From positions 1-54,413 of the forward strand of contig NZ_MASS01000027.1 in NCBI RefSeq assembly GCF_001707885.1: a stretch of DNA of 54,413 nt. Direction: 5' to 3'. This document shows, piece by piece, positions 32,833 to 41,911 of the stretch (the first letter of the stretch is position 1; each line of letters opens with the position of its first letter). Source of the stretch: Desulfosporosinus cupriresistens (GTDB lineage Bacteria > Bacillota > Desulfitobacteriia > Desulfitobacteriales > Desulfitobacteriaceae). Made by a program: the position numbers and the translations under genes. The notes beneath the pieces were generated by a model that worked only from the letters and a program-made list of their open reading frames with translations, was not told where the DNA came from and ran no database searches.

Positions 32833-35800
32833 ATGCAGGATTCTGGTGTTGAACCCAAAGATATCGTGAAACAAATAAGTGAACTCATACCTTTTTACAC
32901 ACCGGAGTGGGAGTTTGTTAATGATAAAAGCGATCCGGGGACGGCACTGATTAACATATTTGCCCTAATGTATGAAGGGGCCTGTAAACGCTTTAGACAG
33001 GTTCCTTATAAAAACTTTGTTGCCTTTCTGGAAATGATTGGGGTACAGCTCCTGCCACCTCAGCAGGCCCGCGTCCCGGTAACCTTCAGCTTAAGTATGG
33101 GCGCTGTAGGAGCGGTGCTTATTCCGGTGGGAACGCAGGTTGCTGTTAACCCGCTCGATGGCGGGGCGCCGGTTATTTTCGAAACAGAAAGGAATATCCT
33201 GGCCACGCCGGCCAAACTTTGCAAAGTATTTACAACTGTACCAGCCTTGGACGGGATCTTTGAACATACGCCGGTATTACAGGGTGACAACAGAGCCAGA
33301 CTTTTTGCCGGAAAAGAGAATCAAAACCTTCAGGAGCACAGTATGTATCTGGCCCACAGTGAAATCCTGAACCTCAAGGGCCGGGCATCAGTGGACATAA
33401 GTTTTTATGCTATGGGTACAGATCTGACTAAAGAAAACTTAACCAGGGATATTTCCTGGGAGTGGTGGAATAAAGACTGCGACCGCTGGGTTTCCTCCCA
33501 CGAGGATCGAGTAGACCAGTTGAAAGTTGCGGCAGTAATCAGAAAAGACGGTGAAGCCCGGCAATGGGTTAATATTACTTTAGACAAAGACTTTGATTCC
33601 AGATTTACAAAAACAAAGGTCTTTGATATGGAAAACTTCTGGCTGCGTTGCAGGATAGTAGAACCGATGACTAAGGAGTCGGGTTTTAACAAGCTCCAGA
33701 TTGACCATATCATGGTCCACTCCGGACCTTTATATGCGTTGCCTGATCCCGATGGATTATTTTGTAACGATATTCCCCTTAACATACCGGTTCTGGAAAA
33801 ACCGCCAGTATACCCCTTCGGTAAACGGCCAAGAACCTTTGATACCTTTTATATTGCCAATAATGACGCTTTGTCAAAGAAAGGCGCCGAAATTAAACTT
33901 CAGATTAACCTGTTTCCTGATGATCCGGAATTCCTACCGGTAAAGCTCATTCAGGGAATTGGTCCCGAATTTGAGGAACGGTTAATTAGCTATAAAGAAA
34001 ACAATAAACCATTTCCCATCGATACGGTGAGTAAACTCTTAAATAGATCAGTTGAAGAACTGGCACGTATACTGTCTGACCCTCAACATCCGGTCGGCTT
34101 AAAAAGAGTGCAAAACATCAAAGAAGCTGCCGAAAAGGAATTCTATGACAAAAACACGGATTATAAAAAACTTGCCGAGCTGATTAAAGCAGCACCTTCC
34201 GATGAGTTGATGCTTTCATGGGAATACTGGAACGGCACCAGCTGGCAGGCTATTAAAAGTCTTGAGGACGGTACGGAAAAGTTTACTCAACCCGGTTCAG
34301 TGAGTTTCAAATGCCCTTCAGACTTGGCACCAACCACCGTCAACGGTCAAGAGAACTACTGGATCAGGGTCCGGATTATCAACGGAGACTATGGTAAGGA
34401 AAAGTATATAAAGGTTAATGCCAATCCAGAAACCTGGCAGGTGAATTCAGGTGATATACGGCCCCCAAAGCTGTGCAGCCTGAAAATTGATTATGCCTAT
34501 GCCGCTGCCGAACTCCCAAAGGTTGAAAAATGTATCGCTTATAACAATCTCCAGTTTTCCGTGTGTAAACTGGGGCTATTCAAACCCTTTGACGTTTTGC
34601 CAGATAGCAGACCTGCCCTTTACCTGGGCTTTGACCGACCTCCATTAAAAGGACCGGTAAGCATGTTTCTGAACCTGGAGGAACAGGAATATAAAGTGGA
34701 GGAAATACCAAGGTTTACCTGGGAGTATTACCGGGAAGCTGACGGCAGGACCGGTACGGTGCGACTGGAAGCGCTGGATGGGACAAACAATCTCATCGAC
34801 AGTGGAAACGTTGAATTTGTTGGTCCGCCAGATTTTACCCGCCTGTTTCTTTTCGGGGCTGAACTCAGCTGGATAAGGGCTGTTGACGCGGACGCTAAGT
34901 TTGACCGGGTGCCTGATGCAGGAACACCTGAGCAGACGCTTTGGTTAAAGGATATACGTCTGAATACGGTCTGGGCGTCCCAGGCTGAGACAGTCAGCGA
35001 TGAAATTATTGGGTCGGGCGATGGTGAGTCTGGGCAGAAATTTAGGCTTCGACGAACTCCGGTAATTTCGGAAGCTATCTGGGTAAATGAATTTAGCGTC
35101 CTGTCAGAAGATGAGCGGGCAGCTCTGCTCAGAAATGGTACAGTAGAAACAAGAGAAGTTAGAGATGAAAAAGGCGCTGTCCAGGAATTTTGGGTCAGGT
35201 GGGAGTCGGTGGAGGACCTGGCTGAATCTGCAGGTGATGAGCGTCATTATATGATTGATCGGGCCTTTGGTCAGGCCAGTTTTGGTAACGGTATCAACGG
35301 AGCAGCCTTGCCTGTGAGCTTGAACAATATCAAAGCGGAATACCGCACCGGAGGAGGGTCCAGAGGTAATGTGGGGGCAGGCGAAATCTCTGGGATGCGG
35401 ACCTCAGTAGCTTTTGTGGACAAAGTGGTGAACCATGTGGCTGCCGCCGGTGGAACCGATACCGAACTTGTGGAACAGGCTCTTACTCGGGGGCCGCAGA
35501 TGTTGAAGCACGGTAACCGGGCTGTCACCGCCGAAGACTATGAATGGCTGGCTCGTCAAGCCTCTCGCAGTGTTGCGCGGGTCAAATGCTTCCCCAACTG
35601 CAACGACAGGTGGGAAAAACAGACGGGCTGGGTGACGGTTATTATCATCCCCGAGGGCGGTGAAGCCAAGCCCCGGCCTAATCTGCAGTTAAAACGACGA
35701 GTGGAAAGATTTCTCCGAGAACGGGCTGCCGGGGTGGTCACCGGCAGAGGGAAGCTTCTGATCAGAGAACCGGAGTACAAAGAAATTTCCGTTATAGCTA

Positions 35801-36087
35801 CCCTTGTAGCTACGGAGTTTGAAATGGCGCCGTTAGTAGAGAAGACTTCTATGGAAAGGTTAAAGGCCTTCCTTCACCCGCTAAGTGGCGGGTGTGACAG
35901 GAAGGGTTGGGAGTTTGGTCGGCATCCCTATCTTTCTGATTTCTATGGGTTACTTGAGAGTATTGAGGGTGTGGACTTTGTGACGGAACTTACTGTGGAC
36001 GACAGCGATATTGAGGACTATGTACTCATATATAGCGGTAACCACAATGTAACTGTCCGGCCGCCAGGCGGTCAACAGCTGCGTTAA
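32833..36087 (+). CDS. Large baseplate J family protein with HhH-like insertion
   Basis: This 1084-residue protein is annotated in relatives as putative baseplate assembly protein (Afp11-like). The start fits (ELIPFYTPEWEFVNDKSDPG, ALINIFALMYEGACKRFRQV), as does the C-terminal J core (SFGNGINGAALPVSLNNIKA, EYRTGGGSRGNVGAGEISGM, VTAEDYEWLARQASRSVARV). Residues about 370-440 hold an insert with a helix-hairpin-helix look (IQGIGPEFEERL ... VQNIKEAAEKE). It should form the wedge of the baseplate. GGGGGGTGAG precedes ATG 32833. Confidence 0.9.
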   Translation: MQDSGVEPKDIVKQISELIPFYTPEWEFVNDKSDPGTALINIFALMYEGACKRFRQVPYKNFVAFLEMIGVQLLPPQQARVPVTFSLSMGAVGAVLIPVGTQVAVNPLDGGAPVIFETERNILATPAKLCKVFTTVPALDGIFEHTPVLQGDNRARLFAGKENQNLQEHSMYLAHSEILNLKGRASVDISFYAMGTDLTKENLTRDISWEWWNKDCDRWVSSHEDRVDQLKVAAVIRKDGEARQWVNITLDKDFDSRFTKTKVFDMENFWLRCRIVEPMTKESGFNKLQIDHIMVHSGPLYALPDPDGLFCNDIPLNIPVLEKPPVYPFGKRPRTFDTFYIANNDALSKKGAEIKLQINLFPDDPEFLPVKLIQGIGPEFEERLISYKENNKPFPIDTVSKLLNRSVEELARILSDPQHPVGLKRVQNIKEAAEKEFYDKNTDYKKLAELIKAAPSDELMLSWEYWNGTSWQAIKSLEDGTEKFTQPGSVSFKCPSDLAPTTVNGQENYWIRVRIINGDYGKEKYIKVNANPETWQVNSGDIRPPKLCSLKIDYAYAAAELPKVEKCIAYNNLQFSVCKLGLFKPFDVLPDSRPALYLGFDRPPLKGPVSMFLNLEEQEYKVEEIPRFTWEYYREADGRTGTVRLEALDGTNNLIDSGNVEFVGPPDFTRLFLFGAELSWIRAVDADAKFDRVPDAGTPEQTLWLKDIRLNTVWASQAETVSDEIIGSGDGESGQKFRLRRTPVISEAIWVNEFSVLSEDERAALLRNGTVETREVRDEKGAVQEFWVRWESVEDLAESAGDERHYMIDRAFGQASFGNGINGAALPVSLNNIKAEYRTGGGSRGNVGAGEISGMRTSVAFVDKVVNHVAAAGGTDTELVEQALTRGPQMLKHGNRAVTAEDYEWLARQASRSVARVKCFPNCNDRWEKQTGWVTVIIIPEGGEAKPRPNLQLKRRVERFLRERAAGVVTGRGKLLIREPEYKEISVIATLVATEFEMAPLVEKTSMERLKAFLHPLSGGCDRKGWEFGRHPYLSDFYGLLESIEGVDFVTELTVDDSDIEDYVLIYSGNHNVTVRPPGGQQLR

Positions 36088-36115
36088 CCGCCGCCCCGCT
36101 GGAGGAGGGAAAATT

Positions 36116-38062
36116 ATGCTGCCTTTACCGGTATTAGATGATAAAAGCTTCAGAGAAATAATAGAAGACGCTTTAAAATTAATTCCCCGGTTTACGCCGG
36201 AATGGACTGATTATAACCCACACGATCCAGGAATGACTTTTATTGAACTTTTTGCCTGGCTAACCGAGATGCAGCATTATTACATGGACCAAGTGGGGGA
36301 GCAAAATTACCTGAAATTTTTGCGGCTGTTGGGTATCAGGCCCAAAGAGGCCGTTGCGGCAAAAGTAGACGTGACCTTTTCCCTGCCGGAAGGGTATGCT
36401 GCAGCTTCACCACTGATTGTGCCCCAGGGGACTAAACTTTTGGCAGGCGAAGTAATTTTTGAAACCCTGGAAACAATCAGTTTGAATAAGGCGAAGCTGG
36501 TGAAAATTTTAACTGCCGCAGGAGATTTCTCGGATAATACCGAAGCAAACCGGCGTTTGGGCCTATACTACTATGCCTTCGGTGAAAAAGCTGTCCAAGG
36601 CAGTAGACTTTATCTGGGCTTTGATAATTCCCCTGCAGAGCTAACGTTGACTGTCAATCTATTTGAAGATTACCCGGAAGAGGGGAGCCATTATGGTGAG
36701 CAGCCGGTAATCATTCCTACGGCCAGGGTCAGCTGGGAATACGGTTATAGGGAAATAGGCTGGGCTGTTGCCAGAGAGACTGGGGACTGGCGGCCGCTGA
36801 ACCTTCTCAAAGATGAAACCCTCGGCCTGTTCCGGAGTGGCAGGGTATACCTTGCTAGGCCAGATTCCGAGCCGCAGCAGGAGAAAATAAACTTTTGGCT
36901 TCGTTGTACCGTGGTGCAGGACGGCTACGAAATACCACCTAAAATTCATAACATCCTGTATAACACGATCGGGGCGGTACAGCAGGAGACCTTAAGCGGT
37001 GCGGACAATCCGTTGCTGCTGACCTGCGGCAGCGGTCTGCCGGGGCAAAAAATTATCCTTCAACGCACTCGCGTGATTTCCTCAACCTTTGCTCTGCAGG
37101 TTGAGGAAAAAAATAGAGAAAGTAACCAAATTACCCTGATGTGGCGGGACTGGCAGCGGGTGGACGATTTTGACGCCTCAGGACCCGATGACCGGCATTA
37201 CGTATTAAACCCTGAAACCGGTGAAGTATTTTTCGGTGACGGGGTTAACGGAGCGGTTCCCCCGGCGCCGGTCAGGGTGGGGGAAAAGAATATCCGAGTT
37301 GTAACGTATCAGGTCGGCGGTGGTGAAAAAGGCAATCTAAAAGCAGGGGCGGTAAATAAGCTGCTTTGTCCGCCGGACAGTGAACTTGCCGATCTCCTGG
37401 TAGAAAACCATTTGCCGGCAGTCAGCGGTGCTGAACCGGAAACCCTGGATAAGGCTAAGGCACGGGCCCGAAGGGAATTAAATACGGTATCCAGGGCGGT
37501 GACCTTTGCTGATTTCGAGAAGCTAGCCTGCATGACCCCTGGGTTGCGGGTGGCTAGAGCCAAAGCCTTTCATGGGAAGGAGGGGGTCAAAGTGGTGGTT
37601 GTCCCTTACAGCCAGGCACCTAACCCTATGCCAGGAGAAGGTTTTCTGGAAACTGTCCGTCGGCATCTGGATATGCACAGGCTGGTCACCACCAGGGTAG
37701 AAGTATTGCCCCCTCAGTATACGGTAGTCAATGTATATGCCTCCGTAGGCATTAAGCCGCGTTATGATCCGGCAACCAGCAGGGAGCAAATCCTGATGGG
37801 GCTGGAAAAATTTCTGCACCCCGTCTGGGGCGGTCCCGAAGGAACCGGTTGGCCTTTTGGCCGGAAGGTCTATAAATCGGAACTGTACCAGCTCATCGAA
37901 ACTATAGAAGGTGTCGATTACGTAAAAGAATTGGAGGTTACCGGTCCAGAGGAAGGCGACCAGATGAAAGATCAGGTAAAGCCGCAAAGATTAGTATACC
38001 TAGGTGAGCGGAGGGTTGATATCCTCAGCCCCGGACGAACCGAGAAAGGAGCGGTACGGTAA
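36116..38062 (+). CDS. Second baseplate J family protein
   Basis: The 648-residue protein shares architecture with the preceding gene: N-terminal LIPRFTPEWTDYNPHDPGMT and FIELFAWLTEMQHYYMDQVG, C-terminal VFFGDGVNGAVPPAPVRVGE, TYQVGGGEKGNLKAGAVNKL and VTFADFEKLACMTPGLRVAR. It is shorter because the middle and the HhH-like insert are absent, so the two are old paralogues forming different wedge parts (Afp11/Afp12 places). GGAGGAGGG precedes ATG 36116; its stop overlaps the next start. Confidence 0.9.
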   Translation: MLPLPVLDDKSFREIIEDALKLIPRFTPEWTDYNPHDPGMTFIELFAWLTEMQHYYMDQVGEQNYLKFLRLLGIRPKEAVAAKVDVTFSLPEGYAAASPLIVPQGTKLLAGEVIFETLETISLNKAKLVKILTAAGDFSDNTEANRRLGLYYYAFGEKAVQGSRLYLGFDNSPAELTLTVNLFEDYPEEGSHYGEQPVIIPTARVSWEYGYREIGWAVARETGDWRPLNLLKDETLGLFRSGRVYLARPDSEPQQEKINFWLRCTVVQDGYEIPPKIHNILYNTIGAVQQETLSGADNPLLLTCGSGLPGQKIILQRTRVISSTFALQVEEKNRESNQITLMWRDWQRVDDFDASGPDDRHYVLNPETGEVFFGDGVNGAVPPAPVRVGEKNIRVVTYQVGGGEKGNLKAGAVNKLLCPPDSELADLLVENHLPAVSGAEPETLDKAKARARRELNTVSRAVTFADFEKLACMTPGLRVARAKAFHGKEGVKVVVVPYSQAPNPMPGEGFLETVRRHLDMHRLVTTRVEVLPPQYTVVNVYASVGIKPRYDPATSREQILMGLEKFLHPVWGGPEGTGWPFGRKVYKSELYQLIETIEGVDYVKELEVTGPEEGDQMKDQVKPQRLVYLGERRVDILSPGRTEKGAVR

Positions 38063-40074
38063 TGAGTTCACGAGCAGACCGGATGCAGTTTCTTACGCTG
38101 AATAAAAAAGCGGCCTGGGATGAAGGCCTGCCGTTCCGGATGTGCATTTCGGAGGAAGGAATCAAAATAACAGAGGCTGAAAAATATGTAACCGATCTTG
38201 CTGTAGGCAAGGAAGCATTTCCAGCGGGGGTGGAAGTGAGGGACTATGCTGCCGGCTGGTGCAATATGATCTACCTTCTGGATCAAGAGGGCACGGTATG
38301 GATTTGTGACCCTGGGCAGAAAAGATTTGAACGGATTTGCTGTACCGGAGCCTATATTCAGAATCCCCTGAGCATCGCTATCACTGCGGATACGGTTTAC
38401 ATAGGGGATGGAGGAGCAGAGGGGAGAATCTTTGCTTTTGCCCTGGTCAACTGGCAGCTTAGGTGGTGTATTACTACCGGCTTTCCTTCTGTTGACTTGG
38501 CTGTGGATGAAGAGGGGAAATTGTTCGCTCTGGATGCTGGAGAGCGGAGAGTTTTAATCTTCAATACCGGAGGAAGTCTTATTGAGAAGATTGTATTCGA
38601 TGGTCCGGACAGGGATTTAATTGCGCTGACAGTTTCACGGGGCGGAATCATTTATTGCTTTGATCGGCAGTCAAATAAGCTCCTCAGTGTGGATCTGGGC
38701 TCCGGGGAGAAAAATTATAGCCTGCTTGCTTTTAACCGGGAATTTACCGGTTTGGCTGTCGATACCCGGGACAGCATCTTTATTGGCAGTAATTCCAGCA
38801 TTTTTAAATATGACGTGACCGGGAAATTGACCAGCGAGATAACTGCTTATAGTGGGACTGTTAAGGGGTTGGCAGTGGTTGGGAGGGATAAGCTTTTTGT
38901 TTTGGGAGCAGTGGAGCTTAACATCCTGACGACGCGGACCGTGCTGGCCAGACCGGAGGAAGGGCTGCTGCCGAAAGGGGTTTACTTCTCCAAGGCCTTT
39001 GACAGCACCGCACCGGGAACGAGGTGGCATAAGTTCCTCCTTGATGCGGAAATCCCGGAGAATACACAAATAAAGGTTTCTTATCTGATTGATGAGCAAA
39101 ACTCGCTGGACGATTATATCACCGAAGGTTTGGCGGCGGAGGAGGAGGAACTGGAAAAGATCGTTACACACCTGAACGGCCTGAACTGGTCTCCGCCCCT
39201 CATTAACCCAGGCGATGCCCTGGTCTTGTATGATGAAAGTAACGCCGAAATAAGTTCGAAAGGGCGGTACCTTTGGCTTCGGATTGAACTTACTGGCAAT
39301 GAAACGGAATCACCTGTCTTAAGGAGTATCCGCGTTTATCTCCCGCGGTCATCGTATCTACGGTACTTACCCGCTGTTTATCAGGAAGATGACAGCAGCA
39401 GATATTTCCTGGAACGGTTTTTGTCTTTGTTTGAAACCTTTTTTAGTAAACTTGAGGAGCAAACCTACCACGTCACTGGTCTTTTTGACCAGGCTGCTGT
39501 TCCAGGGGAGTTTCTCAACCGTCTTGCGGCCTGGTTGGGCATTGTCGTTGATGAAAATTGGCCGGAAGAGAAATTACGGCAGTTGATAAAAAAGGCCATG
39601 GACTTATATAGGAAGCGCGGTACCTGTGCCGGAATTGAGGAGATGATTGAGCTATATACGGGGATTAAACCTTATATCATAGAACATTTTGAGCTCGATT
39701 GCATGCAGGATGAAAAATTGAAGGAACTGCTTTACGGAAATGATCCCGATGTGTTTACTGTGCTGCTGAATTCGGTCAAGGCACACAGAGAATGTTTTAC
39801 AGTTCACGATTTTACGGACAACGAACTTGTAACGGTACAGCGAATACTAAGTTCAGAAAAACCAGCTCATACCGACGTCAGACTTGTGGTGCTGCAGCCC
39901 TGGATTTATCTTGATCTGTACACTTACCTGGGTGTTAACACATGTCTATCCGAACCTTCTCCCTGTCTCGACACTGGGGCATATATGCCGCGCGATACGG
40001 TTTTAACTGATTACGAAGCAGCTGGACAGATGGAAAGACGGTCAAGACTGGGTCTGGATACAATACTAACTTGA
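38062..40074 (+). CDS. Tail protein I fused behind a beta-propeller
   Basis: The 670-residue protein has an N-terminal propeller-like repeat region (about 40-300, with blades such as LAVDEEGKLFALDAGERRVL and LAVDTRDSIFIGSNSSIFKY). A C-terminal phage tail protein I domain covers about 430-610 (YLPAVYQEDDSSRYFLERFL, YRKRGTCAGIEEMIELYTGI). Tail protein I links baseplate wedge to fibres. Its ATG overlaps the stop of the preceding gene (TAATG). The propeller may be a binding platform; the fusion is common in long eCIS operons. Confidence 0.88.
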   Translation: MSSRADRMQFLTLNKKAAWDEGLPFRMCISEEGIKITEAEKYVTDLAVGKEAFPAGVEVRDYAAGWCNMIYLLDQEGTVWICDPGQKRFERICCTGAYIQNPLSIAITADTVYIGDGGAEGRIFAFALVNWQLRWCITTGFPSVDLAVDEEGKLFALDAGERRVLIFNTGGSLIEKIVFDGPDRDLIALTVSRGGIIYCFDRQSNKLLSVDLGSGEKNYSLLAFNREFTGLAVDTRDSIFIGSNSSIFKYDVTGKLTSEITAYSGTVKGLAVVGRDKLFVLGAVELNILTTRTVLARPEEGLLPKGVYFSKAFDSTAPGTRWHKFLLDAEIPENTQIKVSYLIDEQNSLDDYITEGLAAEEEELEKIVTHLNGLNWSPPLINPGDALVLYDESNAEISSKGRYLWLRIELTGNETESPVLRSIRVYLPRSSYLRYLPAVYQEDDSSRYFLERFLSLFETFFSKLEEQTYHVTGLFDQAAVPGEFLNRLAAWLGIVVDENWPEEKLRQLIKKAMDLYRKRGTCAGIEEMIELYTGIKPYIIEHFELDCMQDEKLKELLYGNDPDVFTVLLNSVKAHRECFTVHDFTDNELVTVQRILSSEKPAHTDVRLVVLQPWIYLDLYTYLGVNTCLSEPSPCLDTGAYMPRDTVLTDYEAAGQMERRSRLGLDTILT

Positions 40075-40090
40075 AAAAGGAGGTCTTATT

Positions 40091-41866
40091 ATGACAGATT
40101 GCTACTCTAAAAATACCTTTGTGCGCAACCGGTACTTTTATGGCAAGTTACTTACTGTCAGTGACTTTGAGATAGAGCAGCGCTACTTTATTGAAAAGTC
40201 CCAGGCTGTTAACCGCCTGCTCCACGGTGTAGGCGTGGTAAGCGGTTTGCAAGTCACCTCGACAATAAAATCTACTGCTGCGGGAAAAACTCTAACCGTT
40301 AAGATTTCCGAAGGCATGGCACTGGATTGCTGTGGGAATCTGATTTATGTAAGCGGCGAGGAAAATGTGGAGGAAAACCCGGTAGAAAACCATACTTACT
40401 ATTTTTATTTGAAATACAAACAGTGCTATGGGCATCCTCAGCCGGCACCGGCCAAGAATTATCCCTGTAAGGAAGAATGTTGCTACGGCCATATTGAGGA
40501 AGCTTACGAGGTTATTATTTCCACCGGGGAACCGGAAGTCCAATTAACCGGAGAATATGATGTGCCTGTTAAAGAACTTGAGAAAATTTGTCTAACGGAA
40601 ACCACGGGATCCTGTCCGCACTGTAAAAATCCCGATGACGCCAAAGTTCTTATCGGCGTGGCGAAGGTAGTGGACGGAAAAATAGATAATGAAGGATCAA
40701 CAGCGGAATTTATCAGATATCGTTCGGTAGTATATAACCACCCCATGCTGCGTGACCTGGTGCTTGCCCTGAATGAGTTTGCGCTTAAGATCAGCGCTGA
40801 GGTTAAGGTTTTAAGTAATGATTTGAAGACTTTGAACGTTGATGTGCAGGGGATTGAAAAACATGTAGAAAAAATTGACGGCCAGGTGGTGGCGTTAGAA
40901 GAGTTCGAGCTTAAGATCGGCGGTGAGATCGAGGTTTTAAGTAATGATCTGAAGACTTTGAGCATTGATGTTCAGGGCATGGAAAAACACCTGGCTGAAA
41001 TTGACGGTCAGGTGGTGGCATTGGAGGAAGACTCGAAGAAACTGGATAAACATCTTGGGCTACATTTAACCGACTTCAAAAACCCCCATAAGACTAGTCA
41101 CAATGCAACCAACCCTGCTCCTGCGGACGAAAGCAGTGATGACAACACCAGAGATAAGCATGTGTCCAATGCCGATGCCATGCGCTGGAACCGTTCTATT
41201 GCAGCGATCCAGGTGGACAACGTTGTTTTGGAAAAGCCAGGAGGCTATATCCACCTGAAGGCAGGGGAAAATGTCACCCTGAAGACTGAGGAAGATGCTA
41301 CAGTCATCGTCAGCGCCGCCGGGGCTACAGCGACAACAGCCAAAACCGGCCGGGTGTCGATTAAAACCGGTAATGGCGGGATTGGATCTGTAATGGTTGA
41401 CCCTGGTTTAAAGGAAAGCTACGGTGTTCAGCTAGGCTTGGAATTTGAGACAGAAAGCAGTATATATGTTGAATATGCGCCTGTTCATATCCTGAATTCT
41501 AAAGAGCAGGTTTCCATCTCAAGCCGGGTGTTCCTAAAAGGGGATAACATTGGCAAATTCGAAATCTTTGTACATTACATAAACAATGATATGACTCATA
41601 TTGTCGAGACCTTCACGGCTAATGTCCAGTGGGTTGCTATCCCGGCAGAAAAAGTGAGAATCCTCAAACCTGGCAAGATTGCCTTGACAGATATCAAAGA
41701 TATCAATGAGCTTTATGCGTACAAATTAAGTAGTGAAGGTATTACTGATGCGGCGGCTCTGGCCAAAGCTTCCGACCAGAAGGTTGCTGATATCCTAGAG
41801 ATAAATGATCTCGGCAAAGTCCGAAGCCTGATTAATGAAGCAAAGAAGCTACTGGAGGAATCATGA
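40091..41866 (+). CDS. Fibre-like eCIS protein with duplicated coiled coil
   Basis: The 591-residue protein starts with YSKNTFVRNRYFYGKLLTVS and DFEIEQRYFIEKSQAVNRLL, a start seen in eCIS operons after tail protein I. Residues about 230-313 are two 42-residue coiled-coil repeats. The motif HLTDFKNPHKTSH (from residue 325) is like the His-x-Asp-x-Asn-Pro-His motif of phage tail fibres. A beta-rich receptor-like part follows, and the last 65 residues look like a DUF4332/HhH domain (LTDIKDINELYAYKLSSEGI). AAGGAGGT precedes ATG 40091. It is the best candidate for the target-binding fibre (Afp13 role). Confidence 0.65.
   Translation: MTDCYSKNTFVRNRYFYGKLLTVSDFEIEQRYFIEKSQAVNRLLHGVGVVSGLQVTSTIKSTAAGKTLTVKISEGMALDCCGNLIYVSGEENVEENPVENHTYYFYLKYKQCYGHPQPAPAKNYPCKEECCYGHIEEAYEVIISTGEPEVQLTGEYDVPVKELEKICLTETTGSCPHCKNPDDAKVLIGVAKVVDGKIDNEGSTAEFIRYRSVVYNHPMLRDLVLALNEFALKISAEVKVLSNDLKTLNVDVQGIEKHVEKIDGQVVALEEFELKIGGEIEVLSNDLKTLSIDVQGMEKHLAEIDGQVVALEEDSKKLDKHLGLHLTDFKNPHKTSHNATNPAPADESSDDNTRDKHVSNADAMRWNRSIAAIQVDNVVLEKPGGYIHLKAGENVTLKTEEDATVIVSAAGATATTAKTGRVSIKTGNGGIGSVMVDPGLKESYGVQLGLEFETESSIYVEYAPVHILNSKEQVSISSRVFLKGDNIGKFEIFVHYINNDMTHIVETFTANVQWVAIPAEKVRILKPGKIALTDIKDINELYAYKLSSEGITDAAALAKASDQKVADILEINDLGKVRSLINEAKKLLEES
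40778..41029 (+). repeat. 126-bp tandem duplication in the fibre-like gene
   Basis: Copies 40778-40903 and 40904-41029 encode two 42-residue coiled-coil units, KISAEVKVLSNDLKTLNVDV and KIGGEIEVLSNDLKTLSIDV being the matching starts. The difference of 126 bp keeps heptad phase and reading frame. Confidence 0.85.
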
Positions 41867-41911
41867 ACGTAGTGCCTGACCAATGGTTGTGAGTTCTGGA
41901 GGTGATATTAA

